A stretch of DNA of 10,726 bases from Acidovorax sp. (GTDB lineage Bacteria > Pseudomonadota > Gammaproteobacteria > Burkholderiales > Burkholderiaceae_C): the NCBI GenBank assembly GCA_030150585.1, contig JASLFM010000184.1:1-10726 (forward strand), given 5' to 3'. The translations under genes were made by a program, and so were the position numbers. A model generated the notes under the pieces. The model made no database searches. It saw only the letters and a program-made list of their open reading frames with translations, and was not told the origin of the DNA. This document shows, piece after piece, positions 6,262-10,726 of this stretch (positions within the stretch are counted from its first letter, which is position 1; each line of letters begins with the position of its first letter).

Positions 6262-6847
6262 ACCGGCTTTTTCCATTTGTGTGTATTGCGGCTCCCGCCC
6301 GGGCGAGAATCCCTTGTTCGCCGAGGCGGCCCGCGCCGTGGGCCGGTGGATCGGCGAGCATGGCGGCCAGCTGGTCTACGGCGGCGGCCGCAGCGGGCTC
6401 ATGGGCGAGGTGGCCGAGGCCACGCGCCTGGCCGGCGGGCGCGTGGTGGGTGTGATTCCACAAGCGCTCGTGGACAAGGAACTCGCCAACCGGGCCTGCG
6501 ATGAGCTGCACATCGTCACCAGCATGCACGAGCGCAAGGCCATGATGGCCGAGCGCAGCGACGCCTTCGTGGCCCTGCCCGGCGGCATCGGCACCTTCGA
6601 GGAATTGTTCGAGGTCTGGACCTGGCGTCAGCTCGGCTACCACGACAAGCCCATCGGACTGCTCAACGTGGCGGGCTACTACGACGGCCTGCTCGCCTTC
6701 CTGCACACCAGCGTGGCCAGCGGCCTCATGAGCGAGTGGCAGATGGGCCTGGTGCAGGCTGGCAGCGAAAGCGGCGAACTGCTGCGCGGCCTGGTACAGG
6801 CCGCGGGCACCAACATGGAGCAGATTCCGCTGCGCGCAATCATCTGA
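6254..6847 (+). CDS. LOG family nucleotide 5'-monophosphate phosphoribohydrolase
   Basis: A 197-residue cytosolic enzyme of the LONELY GUY family (TIGR00730 type). These proteins cleave the N-glycosidic bond of nucleoside 5'-monophosphates, including cytokinin ribotides; they were once misannotated as lysine decarboxylases. A Rossmann-like fold is visible: SICVYCGSRPGENP (7-20), LVYGGGRSGLMGEVAEA (40-56), VVGVIPQALVDKE (64-76), MHERKAMM (91-98) and the hallmark LPGGIGTFEELFEVWTW (108-124). The ATG at 6254 is preceded by AAAGG (6242-6246, spacing seven) and overlaps the dgkA end by eight bases. An upstream in-frame start would add 24 non-homologous residues inside dgkA. It is the last gene of the plus-strand cluster, followed by a hairpin terminator. 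Whether it makes cytokinin in this organism cannot be told from sequence. Confidence 0.95.
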   Translation: MAEPAFSICVYCGSRPGENPLFAEAARAVGRWIGEHGGQLVYGGGRSGLMGEVAEATRLAGGRVVGVIPQALVDKELANRACDELHIVTSMHERKAMMAERSDAFVALPGGIGTFEELFEVWTWRQLGYHDKPIGLLNVAGYYDGLLAFLHTSVASGLMSEWQMGLVQAGSESGELLRGLVQAAGTNMEQIPLRAII

Positions 6848-6895
6848 GACAGGGCACTCTGCCCGCACCCTCGCACGCCAGGCAACCCGGTGGCG

Positions 6896-6931
6896 CCCCC
6901 TTTCAGGGGAGCCGCGAAGCGGCTCAGGGGG
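6896..6931. terminator. Nested GC-rich hairpin between convergent LOG and glnB genes
   Basis: GAGCCGC (6909-6915), loop GAA, GCGGCTC (6919-6925) is a perfect seven-base stem. It is flanked by CCCCCT (6896-6901) and AGGGGG (6926-6931), which extend the outer stem. An alternative small hairpin forms between the first C run and GGGG (6906-6909). It sits between two convergent genes, three bases after the glnB stop on its strand, so it could end transcription in both directions. There is no T run, so intrinsic termination would be inefficient. The C-run/G-run architecture resembles an intergenic repeat I recall from Comamonadaceae. The remaining gap bases 6848-6895 show nothing else. Confidence 0.6.
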
Positions 6932-6933
6932 GG

Positions 6934-7272
6934 TTAAATCGCGGCGTCGTCCAGGTCGCCGGTGCGGATGCGCACCACGCGCTCCACGGGCGTCACGAAG
7001 ATCTTGCCGTCACCGATCTTGCCCGTGCGCGCCACGTTGACGATGGCGTCCACACAGCGGTCCACATCTTCGGTCTTCACGACCACCTCGACCTTCACCT
7101 TGGGCAGGAAGTCCACCACGTATTCGGCGCCGCGGTACAGCTCGGTATGGCCCTTCTGGCGGCCAAAGCCCTTCACTTCGGTGACTGTGAGGCCGTTGAC
7201 GCCGCATTCGGCCAGGGCTTCGCGGACCTCTTCGAGCTTGAAGGGCTTGATGACGGCGGTGATCATTTTCAT
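6934..7272 (-). CDS. glnB: Nitrogen regulatory protein PII
   Basis: A 112-residue PII signal protein, full family length. It senses 2-oxoglutarate and ATP/ADP and controls glutamine synthetase adenylylation, NtrB/NtrC signalling and other targets. It begins MKMITAVIKPFKLEEVREAL. The T-loop runs GFGRQKGHTELYRGAEYVVDF, with Tyr51 as the uridylylation site. The PROSITE-type C-terminal signature TGKIGDGKIFV and the RIRTGDLDDAAI ending are intact. HTELYRGAEY and the DDAAI end favour GlnB over GlnK, and no amtB is adjacent. GAGGA lies nine bases upstream of the ATG. It follows nadE on the same strand after 50 bp with no terminator seen between them, so co-transcription is likely. This fits reports that PII proteins bind and regulate NadE in some bacteria; a link here is inference. 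Confidence 0.97.
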   Translation of the reverse strand: MKMITAVIKPFKLEEVREALAECGVNGLTVTEVKGFGRQKGHTELYRGAEYVVDFLPKVKVEVVVKTEDVDRCVDAIVNVARTGKIGDGKIFVTPVERVVRIRTGDLDDAAI

Positions 7273-7322
7273 GGCGGGGAATCCTCGGAACTATCGATAC
7301 GAATACGGTCAGGCAGCAAACA

Positions 7323-8969
7323 TCAAGCGCGGAACTTGCTCGTGATGGGGTAGCGCCAGTCCTTGCCGAAGCTGCGGCGCGTCACCCGGATGCCCACGGG
7401 CGCCTGGCGGCGCTTGTACTCGTTGAGCTTGATCAGGCGGGTCACGCGCTCCACATCGGCCCGGTCATAACCGGCGGCAATGATGGCCTCTATCGGCTCA
7501 TCATTTTCCATGTATCGGGCAAGGATCGCATCGAGCACCTCGTAAGGCGGCAGGCTGTCCTGGTCTTTCTGGTCGGGCCGCAGCTCGGCGCTGGGCGGGC
7601 GCGTAATGATGCGCTCGGGGATGGGGCTGGCACCCGTGCCGTACGGATCATGGGCGTTGCGCCAGCGCGCCAGCGCAAACACCGTGGTCTTGGCCACGTC
7701 CTTGATCACCGCGAACCCTCCCGCCATGTCGCCGTAAAGCGTGCAGTAGCCCGTGGCCATCTCGCTCTTGTTGCCCGTGGTGAGCACCACGGAGCCGAAC
7801 TTGTTGGACAGCGCCATGAGCAGCGTGCCGCGGATGCGTGCCTGCAGGTTCTCCTCGGTCGTGTCCTCGGGCAGGCCCGCGAACTCGCTGGCGAGTGCGG
7901 CCTTGAAGGCCTCGAACTGCGGTGCGATGGCGATCTCGTCGTAGCGCACGGAGAGGCGCTCGGCCATGTCGCGCGCGTCGATCCAGCTGATGTCGGCAGT
8001 GTAGGGCGACGGCATCATCACCGTGCGCACCTTGTCCGCGCCCAGCGCGTCCACGGCGATGGCCAACACCAGCGCCGAATCGATGCCGCCCGACAGCCCC
8101 AGCAGCACGCCCGGAAAGCCGTTCTTGCCGATGTAGTCGCGCACGCCCAGCACCAGGGCGTCCCACAGATCGGCCTCGGGTGCGGGCACGGGGGCCACGT
8201 CTGCTTTCAATTCGATAGCTGCCTGCGACCGCCCCACCTGCGTGTAGACCAGTTTTTCCTTGAAACCCGGGGCGCGGCCCGCCACCGTGCCATCGGCCTG
8301 CAGCGCGAACGAGCGGCCCTCGAACACCACCTCGTCCTGCCCGCCTACCAGGTGGGCATAGACCAGGGGCAGCCCCGTTTCGCGCGCGCGCGCGCGCATG
8401 GTGTCTTCGCGCTCCACGCTCTTGCCGATGTGGAAGGGCGAGGCATTGATGACCGCGAGCAGCTCGGCGCCCGCCTCGGCCACGAGGCGCGCGGGGCCTT
8501 CGAACCAAGCGTCCTCGCAGATCAGCAGGCCCACGCGCACGCCTTCCACCGTGAACACGCAGGGCGCATGGCCCGGCGCGAAGTAGCGGCGCTCGTCGAA
8601 CACCTGGTAGTTGGGCAGCTCCTGCTTGGCATAGGTCTGCTCGACCACGCCATGGCGCAGCACACTGGCGGCGTTGTGGCACAGCGCACCGTCGGCGCGG
8701 CGCTGCGGGTGGCCCAGAACGATGGCCAGCCCGTCCAACCCCGCGGTCTCGCGGGCCACCGTTTTCACGGCATCATCGCAAGCGGACAGGAACGCGGGGC
8801 GAAGGTACAAATCCTCGGCCGCGTAGCCGCAGATGGCCAGTTCGGGCGTGAGCAGCAGGTGCGCGCCGGCCGCATGGGCTTCACGCGCGGCGGCGATGAT
8901 TTTTTGCGCATTGCCGGGCATATCGCCCACGACAAAGTTGAGCTGCGCAGTGCAAATGGAGAGCGTCAT
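7323..8969 (-). CDS. nadE: Glutamine-dependent NAD(+) synthetase
   Basis: Converts nicotinate adenine dinucleotide to NAD using ATP and ammonia taken from glutamine. It has 548 residues in two domains. The N-terminal nitrilase-like glutaminase (about 1-245) has the triad Glu43 (TPELAICGY), Lys115 (YAKQELPNY) and Cys151 (LLICEDAW). The C-terminal synthetase (about 268-548) has the PP-loop LGLSGGIDSAL (290-300), TTGNKSEMATGY and the YGDMAGGFAVIKDV loop. The start is ATG at 8969, where MTLSICTAQLNFVVGD opens the first nitrilase strand. A longer upstream frame reads through the divergent gene and is not conserved. No strong Shine-Dalgarno sequence is seen. The inter-domain linker (246-266) contains AIELKAD, encoded by a probable repeat remnant. 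A 17-base CG tract lies in the glutaminase domain. glnB follows downstream. Confidence 0.97.
   Translation of the reverse strand: MTLSICTAQLNFVVGDMPGNAQKIIAAAREAHAAGAHLLLTPELAICGYAAEDLYLRPAFLSACDDAVKTVARETAGLDGLAIVLGHPQRRADGALCHNAASVLRHGVVEQTYAKQELPNYQVFDERRYFAPGHAPCVFTVEGVRVGLLICEDAWFEGPARLVAEAGAELLAVINASPFHIGKSVEREDTMRARARETGLPLVYAHLVGGQDEVVFEGRSFALQADGTVAGRAPGFKEKLVYTQVGRSQAAIELKADVAPVPAPEADLWDALVLGVRDYIGKNGFPGVLLGLSGGIDSALVLAIAVDALGADKVRTVMMPSPYTADISWIDARDMAERLSVRYDEIAIAPQFEAFKAALASEFAGLPEDTTEENLQARIRGTLLMALSNKFGSVVLTTGNKSEMATGYCTLYGDMAGGFAVIKDVAKTTVFALARWRNAHDPYGTGASPIPERIITRPPSAELRPDQKDQDSLPPYEVLDAILARYMENDEPIEAIIAAGYDRADVERVTRLIKLNEYKRRQAPVGIRVTRRSFGKDWRYPITSKFRA
8201..8227. repeat. 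Probable in-frame repeat remnant inside the nadE linker
   Basis: ATAGCTGCCTGCG (8215-8227) matches 12 of 13 bases of ATAGCTGCTTGCG (1228-1240) in the ilvB-ilvN repeat. The AT-rich CTGCTTTCAATTCG just before it is unlike the GC-rich surroundings and resembles the first arm of the same repeat type. It encodes the AIELKAD stretch between the two NadE domains. The palindrome is only partly kept. Confidence 0.45.
8381..8397. repeat. 17-base alternating CG tract inside nadE
   Basis: Seventeen uninterrupted alternating C and G bases encode an Arg-Ala-Arg-Ala-Arg stretch (residues 192-196) in the NadE glutaminase domain. Such tracts can adopt Z-DNA and slip by two bases during replication, which here would shift the reading frame. 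No functional role is shown by the sequence. Confidence 0.6.
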
Positions 8970-8984
8970 GAGCAGGATCGCGGC

Positions 8985-8989
8985 GGGAG
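8985..8989 (+). promoter_or_regulatory. Ribosome binding site that supports the GNAT start
   Basis: GGGAG lies five bases before the ATG at 8995. It favours that start over ATG 8968, which has GGAG at 8958-8961 but lies within the nadE start codon on the other strand and would add nine residues ahead of the conserved part. Confidence 0.5.
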
Positions 8990-8994
8990 CGCCG

Positions 8995-10155
8995 ATGGAA
9001 GGACCGATTATCACCCGCGTATTCCCTTCGATGCAGGCCGTGGACGCTGCGGCATGGAATGCCCTGCTCGCGCGCCAGCCCCACGCCACGCCTTTCATGC
9101 GGCATGAGTACCTCGCGGCGCTGGAAGCCAGCGGCAGCGCCACGCCCGAGACGGGCTGGGCGGCCCGCCCCGTGACGCTATGGCGCGACGGACGCCTCGT
9201 GGCCGCCTGCCCGCTCTATGCCAAGGGCCACTCGTGGGGCGAATACGTGTTCGACTGGGCCTGGGCGCGGGCTTACGAAGAGCATGGCCTGCCCTACTAC
9301 CCCAAGGCCGTCGTGGCCGTGCCCTTCACGCCCGTGCCAGGTACGCGCCTGCTGGCCGAAGACGCCGCAACACGCCAGGCGCTGCTGGCAGCCGCGCGCG
9401 GCTGGTGCGAGGAACAGGGCCTGTCGTCACTGCACCTGCTGTTCGGCTCCGATGAAGACCTCATGGCCAGCAGCGAAGAGGGTCTCATGCAACGCCAGAC
9501 CGTACAGTTCCATTGGGAGAACGAGAACTACACGGACTGGGACACCTTCCTCGCCGCACTATCGCAGGACAAGCGCAAGAAGATTCGCCAGGAGCGCCGC
9601 AAGGTGCATGAGGCTGGCGTCACGTTCCGCTGGGCGCGGGGCACGGACATCACGCGAGCCGACTGGGACTTCTTCTACCGCTGCTACGAGCGCACCTACC
9701 TCGAACACGGCAACCCGCCCTACCTCACGCGCAGCTTCTTTGCACACATGGCGCAGCACATGCCGGAGCATTGGCTGCTGTTCGTGGCCGAGCGCGGCGG
9801 CCGCCCTATCGCGAGCAGCCTGATCGCGCTCGGCGCCGATGCACAGGGCGCCAGCGTGGCCTATGGCCGTTACTGGGGTGCGCTGGAGCGCGTGGACTGC
9901 CTGCACTTCGAGGCCTGCTATTACCAGCCCCTGGCTTGGTGCATCGCGCACGGCGTGCTGCGCTTCGAGGGCGGCGCCCAGGGCGAGCACAAGATGGCAC
10001 GCGCGCTCATGCCCATCCAGGCCCGCAGTGCACACTGGCTCGCGCACCCGGCCTTCGCCGATGCGGTCGACCGCTTCCTCGCGCGCGAAAGCGCGGGCGT
10101 GGACGAGTACCTTGACGTGCTGCGGTCCCACAGCCCGTTTCGATCGGGGCAGTAG
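8995..10155 (+). CDS. GNAT / FemAB-like N-acyltransferase family protein (DUF482 type)
   Basis: A 386-residue cytosolic protein I recognise as the PF04339 (DUF482) type, in the GNAT/FemAB superfamily. Visible blocks are ATPFMRHEYLAALEASG (31-47), CPLYAKGHSWGEYVFDWAWA (72-91), YYPKAVVAVPFTPVPGTRLL (101-120), QDKRKKIRQERRKV (191-204), GRYWGALERVDCLHFEACYYQ (291-311) and FEGGAQGEHKMARAL (324-338). The protein is sometimes annotated as an acetyltransferase or peptidoglycan-related protein; its substrate is not known. FemAB proteins transfer aminoacyl groups to cell-wall precursors, but that is not evidence for this member. It diverges from nadE with only 25 bp between start codons, so its promoter must lie within nadE coding sequence. 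The reading frame ends in two consecutive TAG codons. It converges on the chemoreceptor gene 18 bp away. Confidence 0.88.
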   Translation: MEGPIITRVFPSMQAVDAAAWNALLARQPHATPFMRHEYLAALEASGSATPETGWAARPVTLWRDGRLVAACPLYAKGHSWGEYVFDWAWARAYEEHGLPYYPKAVVAVPFTPVPGTRLLAEDAATRQALLAAARGWCEEQGLSSLHLLFGSDEDLMASSEEGLMQRQTVQFHWENENYTDWDTFLAALSQDKRKKIRQERRKVHEAGVTFRWARGTDITRADWDFFYRCYERTYLEHGNPPYLTRSFFAHMAQHMPEHWLLFVAERGGRPIASSLIALGADAQGASVAYGRYWGALERVDCLHFEACYYQPLAWCIAHGVLRFEGGAQGEHKMARALMPIQARSAHWLAHPAFADAVDRFLARESAGVDEYLDVLRSHSPFRSGQ

Positions 10156-10173
10156 TAGAGCCGCAAGAAGCTG

Positions 10174-10726
10174 CTAGAAGCTCGCCCAGTCGCCGCCCGC
10201 AGCGCCCTCCGCACTCAGTGCCATGGCGGGCTTGCGCAAGGGCGCCCGGGGGGCTTCCGCCTTTGGCGCAGGCGCCGCTGCCGCACGGCGCGGCGCGGCC
10301 ACCGGCCTGTCGCCCGCCTGCTGGGGCGAGAGCTTGAACACCGCCACCGCACCCACCAGTTCCTGCGCCTGCTGGCTCAGGCTGTTGGTGGCGGCAGCCA
10401 TTTCCTCCACGAGCGCCGCGTTCTGCTGCGTGACCTGGTCCATCTGCGTGATGGCCTCCCCGATCTGCGCCACGCCCGCGCTCTGCTCGCCGCTGGCCGC
10501 GCTGATCTCGCCCATGATGTCCGCCACGCGCCGGATGGCCGTGACCACCTCGGTCATGGTCTCGCCCGCCTTGTCCACCAGCTGCGTGCCCTGCTCCACC
10601 CGCTCCACGCTCGCGGTGATCAGGCCCTTGATTTCCTTGGCAGCTTCAGCGCTGCGCTGCGCCAGGCTGCGCACTTCGCCCGCCACCACGGCAAAGCCCC
10701 GGCCCTGTTCGCCCGCGCGCGCCGCT
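10174..10726 (-). CDS. Methyl-accepting chemotaxis protein, C-terminal part (partial)
   Basis: The 3' end of a chemoreceptor gene whose 5' part lies beyond the right edge; 184 codons including the stop are visible. The first residues, ARAGEQGRGFAVVAGEVRSLA, are the end of the conserved signalling tip that contacts CheA and CheW. A long coiled coil follows (AAKEIKGLI to SLSQQAQELVGAVAVF), including the second methylation helix, with Glu/Gln pairs such as VERVEQG and the QNAALVEEMAAAT segment. After the coiled coil, an Ala/Pro/Lys-rich flexible tail of about 50 residues leads to a terminal DWASF. This matches the xWxxF pentapeptide that tethers CheR and CheB in high-abundance receptors. Ligand-binding and transmembrane regions are not in the window, so the stimulus cannot be inferred. 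No terminator is evident in the 18 bp to the convergent gene. Confidence 0.96.
   Translation of the reverse strand, partial: AARAGEQGRGFAVVAGEVRSLAQRSAEAAKEIKGLITASVERVEQGTQLVDKAGETMTEVVTAIRRVADIMGEISAASGEQSAGVAQIGEAITQMDQVTQQNAALVEEMAAATNSLSQQAQELVGAVAVFKLSPQQAGDRPVAAPRRAAAAPAPKAEAPRAPLRKPAMALSAEGAAGGDWASF

Noticed and set aside
7650..9107. A 485-codon plus-strand frame opposite nadE
   Set aside because: nadE has all its catalytic motifs on the other strand; the antisense frame has none.
8970..9143. A longer NadE with 58 extra N-terminal residues
   Set aside because: The extension is antisense to the GNAT gene, is not nitrilase-like, and the first conserved strand begins exactly at ATG 8969.
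10156..10173. A terminator between the GNAT and chemoreceptor genes
   Set aside because: The 18 bases contain a short direct repeat of AGAAG-type sequence with the adjoining bases but no stable hairpin or T run.

Overview
The window reads as ordinary chromosomal DNA of a high-GC betaproteobacterium, most likely a Comamonadaceae member close to Acidovorax. The basis is the style of the encoded proteins, the ilvB-ilvN-ilvC and nadE-glnB arrangements, a sigma factor/DUF3619/DUF3106/RDD gene block, and mosaic palindromic repeats of a type I recall from that family. The genus is inferred from memory of families, not from a search. I see no phage, IS element, CRISPR array, tRNA or rRNA.

Positions 1-3048 (minus strand) hold the branched-chain amino acid genes ilvB, ilvN and ilvC, in that order of transcription. 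ilvC is cut by the left edge. The ilvB-ilvN gap carries a double-hairpin repeat. Upstream of ilvB is a divergent control region (3049-3333) shared with a plus-strand cluster.

Positions 3334-6847 (plus strand) hold six tightly spaced or overlapping genes. They are an ECF-like RNA polymerase sigma factor with a TTG start, a single-span DUF3619 membrane protein (ATGA overlap), a membrane-anchored DUF3106 protein with an 18-residue periodic motif and a proline-rich tail, an RDD membrane protein, diacylglycerol kinase (dgkA) and a LOG-family nucleotide phosphoribohydrolase. The first four form a poorly characterised block that looks like a sigma factor with a membrane-bound regulator. This is the most interesting part of the window.

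A GC-rich double hairpin (6896-6931) separates this cluster from convergent minus-strand nadE and glnB: glutamine-dependent NAD synthetase followed by PII, which suggests nitrogen-linked NAD synthesis. A plus-strand GNAT/FemAB-like gene starts only 25 bp from nadE. It converges on the 3' part of a chemoreceptor gene that runs off the right edge and ends in a CheR/CheB-type pentapeptide.

Most of the window is housekeeping. The items worth following are the sigma/DUF3619/DUF3106/RDD module, the DUF3106 repeat, and the family-type repeats, one of which seems to have been absorbed into the nadE linker.
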